Positions 42,433 through 51,347 of a stretch of DNA of 64,000 nt are shown here, piece by piece. The stretch's first letter is position 1. Each line of letters opens with the position of its first letter. The notes under the pieces were generated by a model. The model had not been told where the DNA came from. It made no database searches and saw only the letters and a list, made by a program, of their open reading frames with translations. The position numbers and the translations under genes are program-made. Source of the DNA: Kordiimonas aestuarii (lineage in GTDB: Bacteria; Pseudomonadota; Alphaproteobacteria; Sphingomonadales; Kordiimonadaceae); NCBI RefSeq assembly GCF_025574465.1, contig NZ_JAOBPP010000021.1:124001-188000 (forward strand). The letters run 5' to 3'.

Positions 42433-43614
42433 TTAGGAAATTCTAGGCGGTAGCGTCACAGCACTGAAGGGGCGAGACGGCACGCCATCAATCATAAGCT
42501 TCAGGTAGACGTTGTGGTTGGGGAGGTTGATGAGGTCTTCCTGGCTAATATCTGGATAGAACTCCCGTGCCATATAGGGAGCATCCTGCGCACCGACGCG
42601 GAAGGATATCAGTGTGCCCACATTCCCTAAAATGGCGGCCCGGATGCTTTCAGGGATTTGGTGCAGATGCTGGTGCGCCAAGATTAGCCCCACCTTCATC
42701 TTGCGGAGCTCAGATACCGCATTGGCAAAGCTATCGGTGGCAATGTTCTGGAACTCATCGGCATAGATGAAAAATGGCTCACGCATATTCTCTGGCTGGT
42801 CCGCCCGGCTGAAGGCTGCGTTGGTGAGCATGGTGACGAGAAGTCCACCCAGTAGGGAAGAGGTATCGTCGCCAATACGGCCTTTGGCTAGGTTGACGAT
42901 CAGGATTTTCCGCTCGTCCATGATGCGCCGGAAAGACAGCGGCTTCTCCGGTGCTGTCAGCACGCGATATAGCATCGGATCGGACAGGAAGGCCCCCACC
43001 TTGTTTAGCACCGGTCCGAGTGCACTGGCACGATTGAAGCCACCAGCTTCAAAATCATGTTCCCAAAATCGCTTCACCTGCGGATTGGCAATGTGGGGTA
43101 CCACAGACTCTCGAAACTGATCATCCGTGAACAGACGGGGAATATCGACCAAGGTCGCGCAGTGTATGTCCAAAAGGGCCAGCAGCGCGTTGCGCAGAAT
43201 ATGCTCCATGTTCACACCCCAACTATTGCCGGCCCATTGCTTCTTGAACACCTCCAATACGCCGGACGCCACGAGTGGCCGTACATCTGGAGATACGCGT
43301 CGCAGGGGGTTGCAGCCATATAACTGGTACGGGTCAGTGGCGTTGAAATAGATCAGGTCGTCGGAACGAAACAATGGAATACGGTCCGGTATACGCTCCG
43401 CCAGGTCCCCATGCGGGTCGAGCAAAACCAAGCCACGACCGGCACGGACATCCTGTTGAACCAGATTTTCAAGGAGCGTAGTTTTGCCGGCACCCGTTTT
43501 GCCTATGATATAAATGTGGGACAGACGGTCGGGCTGCTTGATGCCGAAGCGCTTCTGTTGGTTACGAAAATTTGTCCTCGCAAAATGAGAAGCCCCTGCT
43601 TCGTGGTATTTCAT
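42433..43614 (-). CDS. VirD4/TraD-like type IV coupling ATPase
   Basis: 393 aa soluble ATPase. Walker A IYIIGKTGAGKTTLLENLV near residue 38, LVLLDPHGDLAERIPDRIP, Walker B in FFIYADEFQNIATDSF, LAHQHLHQIPESIRAAILGN and TraM-recognition-like C-terminus. Lacks the N-terminal membrane helices of true VirD4, which may be supplied by the neighbouring 172-aa membrane protein. No relaxase or mating-pair genes occur in the island, so a defence role is as likely as conjugation. Confidence 0.85.
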   Translation of the reverse strand: MKYHEAGASHFARTNFRNQQKRFGIKQPDRLSHIYIIGKTGAGKTTLLENLVQQDVRAGRGLVLLDPHGDLAERIPDRIPLFRSDDLIYFNATDPYQLYGCNPLRRVSPDVRPLVASGVLEVFKKQWAGNSWGVNMEHILRNALLALLDIHCATLVDIPRLFTDDQFRESVVPHIANPQVKRFWEHDFEAGGFNRASALGPVLNKVGAFLSDPMLYRVLTAPEKPLSFRRIMDERKILIVNLAKGRIGDDTSSLLGGLLVTMLTNAAFSRADQPENMREPFFIYADEFQNIATDSFANAVSELRKMKVGLILAHQHLHQIPESIRAAILGNVGTLISFRVGAQDAPYMAREFYPDISQEDLINLPNHNVYLKLMIDGVPSRPFSAVTLPPRIS

Positions 43615-43736
43615 TTAGCTATTGTGTTTGATGAGAAGCAGTAAAGCTAGGCGCCTCACTTGCGAATTTATTACAACTGCCCCAATCTCGCTGTCGAACT
43701 GCTAGTATTGAATGCTTTCTGGAAAACAGAGAGTTC

Positions 43737-46700
43737 CTAACTGGCATTCTCGACACGGCATCGGAAATTACTTAGCTCAATGACAATTTTTGAGGCGGCG
43801 ACCAATGCTGCTGGGTTTTTGTAGCATTTCGCCGAAGGAGACGTACTTGCCGCATTATAAACCCGCCACAATTGGTAATACCGCCCTACTTTAAGAGCTT
43901 TCTCGAACTCTCGTCGTGACCATTCGAATTGCCCATCTGTGCCGGTCGTGGATTTCACCTCGATCCAAAGTACATGCCCATCTTGATCCACCGATTTGAT
44001 ATCGTGGTCCGCGCCGGGATTATACTCGGAAGTCCAGACGACTAAATCTTCGGGGTTTGAATAACCTAGTGCCCTGACCCTTTCCAACTCCATTTGGTAG
44101 ACGAGCTCTTCGCCCCGACGCCCGACAGAACGGTCTCTCTCCACGTCTTCCGCAGTCGGAGGGGTCCAAATACTCCGCTTGCCGCCGCTGCGAGGGCCAC
44201 GACATGTGTCCGAGGGCTGCCCGCCGATACCTGCTTCAGAAACCATTAAAGAGACATTCTCTATATCTGGTAACACAAGAGACGAAGAAGAGGACACTTT
44301 AGGGTCGCTTGACTTCGGCTTTGAGGGAGAGCTCGTCGTCATTTCTTGGTCGTCCACAAACCTGTTGGTTTCGTCAGAGTCATCCGCTCCAACACCATCC
44401 ATCACATGGAGAATTATCTCTTCTCTCAAATCATCATTTGTATCATCTGATGGCGGGGCATCACAGTCCAGCGTCGCGCTATCTTGCTGTAAATCTATCC
44501 CCATTCTCTGCAAGTAGACGTATATGTCCTCGCTCTCCCGGGATAAAAGCAATGGCAAAATCAAGCTGGCAAATACGCGCATCTGAGCAGCATTGACCGC
44601 CCCAACCAGTTCAGCCAACGACTGCGCAAGAAGTTGTTGGCAGTCGAATTTTGTTTTTGGCCTAACTAACCCAATGGTGCCTTTCAGCACGCCACATTCC
44701 GCCTGAATTTTTACAAGCTGCCTGCCAACTCGATAAGCTCGATGGATGGTTTCATAGACGCCAATTTCATCGATATCGTGCATCCGACGTTGAAATTCTT
44801 CATAGGCTGGCAAGGTCGCTTCAAAGCCATGTTGTTGGCGTCCGGTCAGTTCATATATAGCCCGTATAAAAAGTGGGCGGTGGATACCGGTGAGCAATGA
44901 CGCATGCTGTTTTGCATGAAACCATATCGGTGGTTGGGAGCGGTCGCCAAAAGACAGCTTTCCGGCGCCCGCGACAACACTAAGTAGTTGAACGCTCATA
45001 CTCCCAAGAAAATCTCGCGAATAATCGCTCGGATCAGCGATGCCCAAGTCGCTGTCCGCTTCTATAAGCACTTTCGCCAATTGGGGAAAGTCTGCTTCCA
45101 CGAAAGTGCTCTCCTTGACATGAGCACGCGAGAAAAGTCGCCCCCTACAATCCAACAAGCAGCAGATGTCATCCCCAAGTTGCTCAGGAAGGCCTGCCGC
45201 ACCCCGAATGTTATATGCCGCCATCAACTGACGACGATGCCGGGCTGTAACGCGCTCTTTTTGACCGTACATCTCGTGGATGCTCGTTAAAAAAATAATC
45301 CAGTGATCTTCGCTTGGAGCGTTTCTGGCCCCGAGATCAACGTAGGCACGCTCCAATGCCGGGCCTGACCTGAAAACGGGAAGCGCTTCATCAAGAATCG
45401 AGGGAATATTGTTCCCAACTAATATATCTTCCGGCGAATGGTATCTATCACCAACCCACAGAATCGGCTCATCCACCGGCAATTTGAAAGACTTTCGATT
45501 TCGTAGCCAAGCGGACGCCAAAGCAGAGTAAAATAGATCTGCCTCGGGAGGTGCTTTTCCTAATGCACGCTGTGACGATAAAATTCCAATCAATGTCTCC
45601 GGCGAAGGTGCTTCCAGAACTCCGAGCTTGCGATAAAGCTCTTTTCTCGTACCTGCCACGATTCTACTGTCGTCATTTAATATTCTACGGTTTTTCGTGG
45701 TATCAAGATGCAAACTGATCGGCGCTTCAAGTTTTCCCGACCGGCTGCGCAAGAAACAGAGGTCACTAAGTGAGGATACCAAAGATGGCCTGAGGAGAGC
45801 CATGTTATCGGCCAGAAAGGCCTCAAATCGCTCTGCATCCGCTGGACGGATTCCCAGAGAGTGAGCAAAATTAAGCACATCCTCACCATTTATATTTTTT
45901 CTAGCCCCTAGCCGTTTCAAAAGCTTCGAATGCCGGGACAGTTCTTTTGAGGGCATATTTACCGTAGGGGAAAAAAGCTTCGCCAGGCCCCCTTTTAGAG
46001 AGACAATTTCGGACGGGACAACCCACTCGCCCCGATGATTTTTCAAAACCGGGCTCGCCTTGAGCGTCGGCAATATTTTGCGTGCCAACACTATGTTGCC
46101 AGATAGCAATTTAGCATAGAGCGCTTCACGTTCGACCGGGTCTATATCTCCATCTATTGCACGCTGTGCTGCATCTAATATCCAGCTTTGCTCGTCAAAT
46201 TTGCGACAAAGGCGAGCGATTGCTTGGTGGTGGATTAGATTAGGGTGAAGTCTATTTTCAAGCGGCTCTGGACAGGCATCCCAGATCGTATCGTCTACCA
46301 ACACCAGTTGGTTTGCGGGTTTGAGTTTTCCGGACGCCGTTAACGTTGATGGGGAGGCTTCAAGGTCCACCCGGCTGGGCTTGGAAATATGTCTCCACAA
46401 TTTTGTCAACGCCTCAGCCATCCGCTCTTGCGTGACTACCTGAGATAGAGCCGTCACATGATTAACAAAGTGGAAATTGGCCTCACTGTTGCCGACTTTC
46501 GTGGATAGGCCGTCGGCATCCTCACCCGCACACCTCAAGCGTACCAGAGAAGCCACTGTAAATGGTTTTACGCCAGATTTGCGCGCCAGCGTTCGAACAA
46601 TTTCATCGGCCTGTAGTGAAAGGGCTAGGTATCTCTCATTGCTCAAAAACCCTTCCAATTCTGGGAAATCTGGCGACACAAGTTCGGAAGCGACAGCATA

Positions 46701-48038
46701 TTTTTCCGGTCCTTTGGCGCTTAGGACGGGCCAACATTTCTCTTTAGCCAAAAGCACACCCAAAGCCTCAGCATATCGGCTAGGCGAACCTGAAGATTCG
46801 CAAACCACTGCCTTAAATGCAGCAGCGCCGAACCGGCTAAACCAATCTTCTCTGATCAGATCGATAGTAAATTTGGCGGCTTGCTCCTGAAGCCATCTAT
46901 TCCATTCGCTCTCGATCAAGCTACTCCGATCTGCGTCGAGGTCGAATGGTGCACTCACGCTTGCCGTACAACCAGTGCGGCTATCAGGTGTTTGCAAGGG
47001 GTAATAGAAATTCCCAGTTTGGCTAAGGTCAATTTTTTTTCGGGCAATTGGTAATGAAACACCGAGGTATATTCTTCCATTCCGTCGGCGATAATAATCC
47101 GGGTAAGAGTTGTCCGAGAACTTTGCAGGTATCTCAAGGATACGCGTAAATTCGAGTTCTTCGAACTTACGGGTTGTGTCCGGTCCATTTTTTTGAACAA
47201 CCTTCAACTGCCCTATTCGGCGAACCACAGATACTCCGCGCATTCGACAGCGTACAGTTTCGGGTTTCTGTCGCCATTTAATCGAGCGCCCCAATCGAGT
47301 GGAACTGAGTGTGAGTTCACGTAGACCAGTTCGTCGTCCTGTCAGGGCCAACTTAATGAGAGTTGCGAGCACCCCTCCCGCCATCGCATCAAATGTTCGC
47401 CTCTCCGTATCAACGCGAAATGGCTCAAGCTTTTCGAATTTGCTAGTGCGAAATGGAACTTTGAGACGCACACCGCGCCCGCCATGCCCAATATCCTTGG
47501 TCCTGCCCGTCAACAGCTGGGGTAAATCCAGCAATGCCACCTGACCATTGGAGCGGACATAGATCTGATCGCCGAACAAAAAAAGGGAGCGGAGGCCAAA
47601 GTTTTTGGATCCAATCCCGTTGGCTTTTCGTGAGATTTGCCCATCCGCATCGTCGCCGACAACTCGACCGGTGCCTACTATAACAGACAGTCGCTTCCAT
47701 CCGTCGGTGCTGATTCCGCGACCGTTACCGGCCACGTCTAAAGCGTCGGCACTGAATTGCACAGTTAGCTTATTGCCACCTCCATCGAATTCATTTTGAA
47801 CCAGTTCCCGTAGAACATCACTTGGCTGGTGACCCGCAACAAACTCATCGACGACACTCGCACCGATCCTCGTTCGCAGACTATTACCGAAATCGGGAGG
47901 GCTCCATGTATCAATTGACGGCTCACGGAAATCAGCCTTAAGACCACGCAAGCCAGCTACATCCCCATACTCGAGATCGACGTCTGGTTTTTCTTCTGCA
48001 GTACCCGCTACATTCCCACTTGCGCTTTTATGCACCAT
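43737..48038 (-). CDS. giant GHKL-ATPase protein with C-terminal NOV_C (DUF3883) domain
   Basis: 1433 aa. N-terminal Hsp90/sacsin-like ATPase: N-box LRELVQNEFDGGGNKL (Glu 78, Asn 82), ALDVAGNGRGIS (104-109) and NGIGSKNFGLRSLF. A long middle region has no motif I can name. The last 150 residues are NOV_C: GRRGEELVYQMELE, then NPGADHDIKSVDQDGHVLWI and EVKSTTGTDGQFEWSRREFE, a PD-(D/E)xK-like D...ExK core. Proteins of this build are common in defence islands; action unknown. An acidic Ser-rich linker separates the ends. Confidence 0.85.
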   Translation of the reverse strand: MVHKSASGNVAGTAEEKPDVDLEYGDVAGLRGLKADFREPSIDTWSPPDFGNSLRTRIGASVVDEFVAGHQPSDVLRELVQNEFDGGGNKLTVQFSADALDVAGNGRGISTDGWKRLSVIVGTGRVVGDDADGQISRKANGIGSKNFGLRSLFLFGDQIYVRSNGQVALLDLPQLLTGRTKDIGHGGRGVRLKVPFRTSKFEKLEPFRVDTERRTFDAMAGGVLATLIKLALTGRRTGLRELTLSSTRLGRSIKWRQKPETVRCRMRGVSVVRRIGQLKVVQKNGPDTTRKFEELEFTRILEIPAKFSDNSYPDYYRRRNGRIYLGVSLPIARKKIDLSQTGNFYYPLQTPDSRTGCTASVSAPFDLDADRSSLIESEWNRWLQEQAAKFTIDLIREDWFSRFGAAAFKAVVCESSGSPSRYAEALGVLLAKEKCWPVLSAKGPEKYAVASELVSPDFPELEGFLSNERYLALSLQADEIVRTLARKSGVKPFTVASLVRLRCAGEDADGLSTKVGNSEANFHFVNHVTALSQVVTQERMAEALTKLWRHISKPSRVDLEASPSTLTASGKLKPANQLVLVDDTIWDACPEPLENRLHPNLIHHQAIARLCRKFDEQSWILDAAQRAIDGDIDPVEREALYAKLLSGNIVLARKILPTLKASPVLKNHRGEWVVPSEIVSLKGGLAKLFSPTVNMPSKELSRHSKLLKRLGARKNINGEDVLNFAHSLGIRPADAERFEAFLADNMALLRPSLVSSLSDLCFLRSRSGKLEAPISLHLDTTKNRRILNDDSRIVAGTRKELYRKLGVLEAPSPETLIGILSSQRALGKAPPEADLFYSALASAWLRNRKSFKLPVDEPILWVGDRYHSPEDILVGNNIPSILDEALPVFRSGPALERAYVDLGARNAPSEDHWIIFLTSIHEMYGQKERVTARHRRQLMAAYNIRGAAGLPEQLGDDICCLLDCRGRLFSRAHVKESTFVEADFPQLAKVLIEADSDLGIADPSDYSRDFLGSMSVQLLSVVAGAGKLSFGDRSQPPIWFHAKQHASLLTGIHRPLFIRAIYELTGRQQHGFEATLPAYEEFQRRMHDIDEIGVYETIHRAYRVGRQLVKIQAECGVLKGTIGLVRPKTKFDCQQLLAQSLAELVGAVNAAQMRVFASLILPLLLSRESEDIYVYLQRMGIDLQQDSATLDCDAPPSDDTNDDLREEIILHVMDGVGADDSDETNRFVDDQEMTTSSPSKPKSSDPKVSSSSSLVLPDIENVSLMVSEAGIGGQPSDTCRGPRSGGKRSIWTPPTAEDVERDRSVGRRGEELVYQMELERVRALGYSNPEDLVVWTSEYNPGADHDIKSVDQDGHVLWIEVKSTTGTDGQFEWSRREFEKALKVGRYYQLWRVYNAASTSPSAKCYKNPAALVAASKIVIELSNFRCRVENAS

Positions 48039-48184
48039 AACACCCCCCTAGACATACAACTTGTAGACATTAGCCATTCCACTCGAATAGTAAAATAGGT
48101 GTATGGAGGTATTATAAGTTCTGACACTGATTGCATCAGTACTCAGATCATTGAGCTACGGTGCAAAATCGATGGGGAGTGGGA

Positions 48185-48970
48185 ATGTACTACAAATTTA
48201 TCGGCGGCAGTGAAGATGCACTCTTAGAAATTTTCACTAAGGCTGTTGCAAACGGCTCTGTAAAGTTCACCCCCGCGCACAGCTTCAACGATCCTTTTGA
48301 ATTCAAATTCGCAAACGTAGCCCCAACACGAGCGACATTTGATCGTTGGCACAGTATCCATGCTCCCCATCGCACCAAGGACGAACTCGAAAATGCTTGG
48401 CGCAGCCTCTCTGGTCCAGCGAAGAGTTACACTGCAGCTTTTGAGCCACGCTTACAACTGATGAAAAACATTTACGTGCTGTGCTTGGCGGGCCGGTGGG
48501 ATAGCCATTTGATGTGGGCACACTATGCGGCTGAACATCGTGGCTTTGTAATTTGCTACCGACCAGAACTGATCACTACTCTCGCAGAAATGCCAGACCA
48601 TGCGGGTGACGGCAATGTCACTTATAGCGACAAGGTGCCGGAGATGCGCTGGTTCTCCGGCGATCAAGACGCAATGGCCACTGCCATCCTTACAACGAAA
48701 TCGTCAGAATGGACTTACGAGCAGGAATATCGCGTATTGAAACAGGGGCCCGCGGGAAGTAGCGCAATAATTAGAGCCGTTGATCCAAACCTAATCGCCG
48801 GTGTCATTCTTGGAGATCGCGCCCCCGATAAGTTGGCGGAAAAGGCACTGGGTCTCCAAAAAACTCGAAAGGACTTCACAGTTGAAAGGATCGGCTCAAT
48901 GTCCAATAGCTATAAAATGATAATGCGGCGAGTAGAACCAAATGTACGTATATTCTCCGGCTCTCTTTGA
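48185..48970 (+). CDS. DUF2971 family protein
   Basis: 261 aa. Typical features: YYKFIGGSEDALLEI, then FTPAHSFNDPFEFKFA, VLCLAGRWDSHLMWAHYAAE (conserved His), RGFVICYRPE and EWTYEQEYRVLK. Function unknown; members occur beside phage-defence genes. ATG at 48185 follows GGGGAGTGGGA, whereas GTG 48161 has no site. Divergent from the giant ATPase gene with 146 bases between them. Confidence 0.85.
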   Translation: MYYKFIGGSEDALLEIFTKAVANGSVKFTPAHSFNDPFEFKFANVAPTRATFDRWHSIHAPHRTKDELENAWRSLSGPAKSYTAAFEPRLQLMKNIYVLCLAGRWDSHLMWAHYAAEHRGFVICYRPELITTLAEMPDHAGDGNVTYSDKVPEMRWFSGDQDAMATAILTTKSSEWTYEQEYRVLKQGPAGSSAIIRAVDPNLIAGVILGDRAPDKLAEKALGLQKTRKDFTVERIGSMSNSYKMIMRRVEPNVRIFSGSL

Positions 48971-49285
48971 GCCACCTGTATAGAATCAAGCACCCCAGCC
49001 CCGCCCACGCACTCCACCCACACAGACTTTCACACAGTGAGGTACGGTATGGGGTATCAGCGTCCCTTGAGCAATTTTTCCAGTTCCACAATACTAACCT
49101 TTAGCCCGTCTAGCCGGTCGAGTTCGGAAAGCCACTCTGTCGGGCAGCCCATAGTAACAAGACGGCGTTCTAGCGCCTTGAAGCCGTTTTTACACCGGAA
49201 TTTCAACATATTTCCGGAGAGCGTGAGTTCGGAAAAGATTAATCTGACGAACAGCTCCTTTTCCGCTGAAATCGCCGAAATATAG
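48971..49285. other. 315-base stretch with no intact plus-strand gene
   Basis: Follows the DUF2971 gene. The only protein-like frame is on the minus strand (49057-49305, listed separately); the plus frame is its Ser-rich antisense pattern. It ends at the junction with the broken methylase. Confidence 0.5.
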
Positions 49286-49305
49286 CAGGAATGCGCGTCG
49301 TTCAC
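49057..49305 (-). CDS. small or truncated protein of unknown function (82 aa)
   Basis: GTG-started frame; its C-terminal part (KNGFKALERRLVTMGCPTEW, then LDGLKVSIVELEKLLKGR) looks protein-like and helical. The N-terminal residues run into the junction with the methylase remnant, so it may be the truncated C-terminus of a lost gene. A shorter start at ATG 49209 is possible. No family recognised. Confidence 0.3.
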   Translation of the reverse strand: MNDAHSCYISAISAEKELFVRLIFSELTLSGNMLKFRCKNGFKALERRLVTMGCPTEWLSELDRLDGLKVSIVELEKLLKGR

Positions 49306-49603
49306 CCTCTTCTATCTCGACCCGCCTTACTATGGTGTCGAGGATTACTATGGCCGCGACCTGTTCAGCCGAAATGAATTTGCCAAAATGGCTACCCAAC
49401 TCGAAGGCATCAAAGGGAAGTTCATTCTGTCCCTCAACGCCACGCCGGAAGTGAGGGATATATTCAAGGCATTTGCGGTTGAGGAAGTCCCTGTGAACTA
49501 CACGGCCTCTCACAAGGTCACGAAACTGGCCCGAGAGTTGATCATCTCAAACTGCGCAGAAGATTTCCGGCATGTAACTATGAAGGAGGCGCAGAATGGA
49601 TAA
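49286..49603 (+). pseudogene. truncated D12-class DNA adenine methylase
   Basis: Open from a TAG at 49283 without a start codon until ATG 49388, but the residues before it are clearly methylase: FTLFYLDPPYYGVEDYYGRD carries the DPPY motif IV of Dam/D12-type N6-adenine methyltransferases, followed by KFILSLNATPEVRDIF and a KVTKLARELIISN end. The N-terminal SAM-binding half is missing, so it is almost certainly inactive. The stop overlaps the next gene's start, a remnant of an original phage-like operon. Confidence 0.85.
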
Positions 49604-49865
49604 GCCGTGGCCCCAACCGAGAACTGAGGAGCTGCTCACCTCCATCCTCGAAGAACTGAAGTCAGCGAAGATGCCCAAACGGCTCTGGTCACTGGACGAC
49701 ATCGCCGCCTACCTCAACCGTTCGAAAAACACGGTGCAACAACGGGTGGCCTGCAAGCCTGATTTCCCTGACGCCATCCGCATCCCGACGAGTGCCGGAA
49801 AACTCGGCCCTCTCTGGTACGAGGATGAGGTGAAGGCCTATGTCAAACGGCATCAGAAGAAGTGA
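49596..49865 (+). CDS. AlpA-like helix-turn-helix protein
   Basis: 89 aa. MPKRLWSLDDIAAYLNRSKN, then TVQQRVACKPDFPDAIRI and LWYEDEVKAYVKRH, is the MerR/excisionase-type winged helix found in AlpA and similar phage regulators. AAGGAGG lies nine bases before ATG 49596. It may regulate or direct excision by the integrase at the opposite end; overlap with the dead methylase suggests it is inherited from a prophage. Confidence 0.8.
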   Translation: MDKPWPQPRTEELLTSILEELKSAKMPKRLWSLDDIAAYLNRSKNTVQQRVACKPDFPDAIRIPTSAGKLGPLWYEDEVKAYVKRHQKK

Positions 49866-50014
49866 CTACCGAGTCAGCGACACAGGGTGCGGTGCGCAAG
49901 CGTCGTACCCTTTCGCTCATTGCGCTTGCAATCGAGTGCGCCAGAGACATAATGCCAAAAGCACTGCGCCAAATGCGCGCCAATGGGCACTAACTCGTTG
50001 ATTTTTATAAGGTG

Positions 50015-50029
50015 ATGGTGCCCCCGGTC
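50015..50029. repeat. island right attachment site (att copy in tRNA-Leu)
   Basis: ATGGTGCCCCCGGTC, perfect copy of 31413-31427. It covers the CCA end and 3' acceptor strand of tRNA-Leu plus one base outside. Confidence 0.92.
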
Positions 50030-50100
50030 GGACTCGAACCGACACTCCCGAAAGAACCGGATTTTGAATCCGGCGCGTCTACCAGTTCCGCCACAGGGGC
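50016..50100 (-). tRNA. tRNA-Leu (CAA anticodon)
   Basis: 85 nt including encoded CCA. On the minus strand it begins GCCCCTGTGGCGGAACTGG; acceptor GCCCCTG pairs CGGGGGC (one T-G wobble). Anticodon stem CCGGA/TCCGG encloses loop TTCAAAA, anticodon CAA, reading UUG. Long variable arm and GGTTCGAGTCC T-loop fit class II Leu. The island's att site overlaps its 3' end, leaving the tRNA intact. Confidence 0.97.
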
Positions 50101-50239
50101 CTGTGGGATGGGCTTTTTCAAGCGCCGTGCATCATATACAGCTTCGCACACGCGTCAAGCGCGGAAAAGTGAGAATGCGTGATTGTATTTCGCCCCCCTC
50201 ATTGCTAACCATCGCATATGAGATGATCAAGGAGCGGGC

Positions 50240-50818
50240 ATGCTGAGAAAGCTGTATGACTGGACGCTGGCGAAGGCGATGAGCCCGCACGCGGAAAAAT
50301 GGCTGGCGGGCATATCCTTTGCGGAAAGCAGCTTTTTTCCCATCCCCATCGACCTGATGATGATCCCGATGATTTTGGCTCAGCCCTTCAAGGCCTTTCG
50401 TCTTGCCACGATTACGCTCGTGGCGTCGGTGCTGGGCGGGGTAGCTGGCTACCTGATCGGCGCGCTTCTTTTTGAGACCATCGGCCAGCCGATCATCGAC
50501 TTTTACGGCTACAGCGCGCAGTTCAGGGAGTTCCAGAGCTATTATCAGGAGTATGGTATCCTCATTGTTCTGGTGGCGGGATTTACGCCGCTGCCCTTCA
50601 AGGTGGTAACCATCGCCAGCGGCGTTGTCGGCATGAACCCTTTGGTGTTTTTCCTCACCAGCGTCCCGGCGCGTGGAGCCCGGTTTTACCTTGTCGCCGC
50701 GCTTTTGTGGAAGTTTGGCCCGCCGATCCGCGAGTTTATCGAAAAGCGCCTTGGCCTTGTGCTGACAGCCTTTGTGGCATTGGGTGTCGCCGGGTTTGCC
50801 GTACTCAAATACTTATAA
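50240..50818 (+). CDS. YqaA/DedA-related membrane protein
   Basis: 192-aa protein with the SNARE-associated/DedA pattern: WLAGISFAESSFFPIPIDLM and VLVAGFTPLPFKVVTIASGV, each with the re-entrant FPIP/PLPFK loops, and four to five helices. Family members are thought to move lipids across the inner membrane. First gene after the island; dsbB follows 28 bases later. Confidence 0.9.
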   Translation: MLRKLYDWTLAKAMSPHAEKWLAGISFAESSFFPIPIDLMMIPMILAQPFKAFRLATITLVASVLGGVAGYLIGALLFETIGQPIIDFYGYSAQFREFQSYYQEYGILIVLVAGFTPLPFKVVTIASGVVGMNPLVFFLTSVPARGARFYLVAALLWKFGPPIREFIEKRLGLVLTAFVALGVAGFAVLKYL

Positions 50819-50846
50819 AAACAGATACCGGACAGAAGGATACACC

Positions 50847-51347
50847 ATGGCCCAGAACCCGCTTTCCCTGCCCTCACGCGACCCGGTGTTGTTCGCGGGC
50901 CTTGTGGCCGCGGTATTGCTGGCGTCTGCTTTCGCCTTCCAGCTGGCCGGTTACCCACCGTGTGAGCTGTGCTGGTGGCAGCGCTACCCCTATATAGCGG
51001 CGGTTGCCGTGGCGCTGCTGAGCAAGCTTGTGAAGGCCCTGCCGGCGCAGCTTGTACTTGCGATGCTCGCGCTTCTGTTTGCCACCGACGCTGGCATCGC
51101 CGCCTTTCATGTCGGGGTTGAACAGCTATGGTGGGAGGGGCTTGCTTCCTGCTCGGCCTATGTTGATATGTCCGGCGATATGGATGCCGCGCTTGATGCG
51201 ATCATGAAGGCGCCCATCGTGCGCTGCGACGAAATAGCATGGTCCTTGTTTGGTATCTCGATGGCGGGTTATAATTTCCTTATCGCCCTTGGCATGACCC
51301 TCTTTATTGCAGGTAAAATTGGGGCTGGGAAAGGTCGGAAAGCATGA
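50847..51347 (+). CDS. dsbB: disulfide bond formation protein DsbB family
   Basis: 166 aa with four helices. Catalytic CxxC in YPPCELCWWQRYPYIAAVA, and a second Cys pair in LASCSAYVDM and IVRCDEIAWSLFGI, as in quinone-dependent DsbB that reoxidises DsbA. ATG 50847 follows AGAAGGA. The stop overlaps coq7 by four bases, giving a translationally coupled quinone-related pair. Confidence 0.92.
   Translation: MAQNPLSLPSRDPVLFAGLVAAVLLASAFAFQLAGYPPCELCWWQRYPYIAAVAVALLSKLVKALPAQLVLAMLALLFATDAGIAAFHVGVEQLWWEGLASCSAYVDMSGDMDAALDAIMKAPIVRCDEIAWSLFGISMAGYNFLIALGMTLFIAGKIGAGKGRKA

Larger units (their letters stand above)
31413..50029. mobile_element. integrated genomic island at tRNA-Leu
   Basis: About 18.6 kb between 15-bp direct repeats, with a tyrosine recombinase at the left end and the intact tRNA gene at the right. 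Cargo: restriction-like cassette, ATPase/nuclease genes, GHKL-NOV_C protein, DUF2971 protein and phage-like remnants. No relaxase, replication or structural genes were seen, so it is probably not self-transmissible despite one VirD4/TraD-like ATPase. The 32.7-39.3 and 43.7-49 kb parts look AT-richer than the flanks. Confidence 0.9.

Noticed and set aside
32698..48038. BREX or DISARM system
   Set aside because: No PglZ, BrxC, PglX or DrmA/DrmB-like helicase proteins; only a cytosine methyltransferase and NOV_C domain are shared themes.
49037..49285. Plus-strand N-terminal half of the broken methylase
   Set aside because: Same frame as the methylase remnant, but Ser-rich and without SAM-binding motif; it is the antisense pattern of the minus-strand fragment.
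31413..50029. Integrative conjugative element
   Set aside because: One VirD4-like ATPase is present, but there is no relaxase, VirB mating-pair set or origin that I can see.
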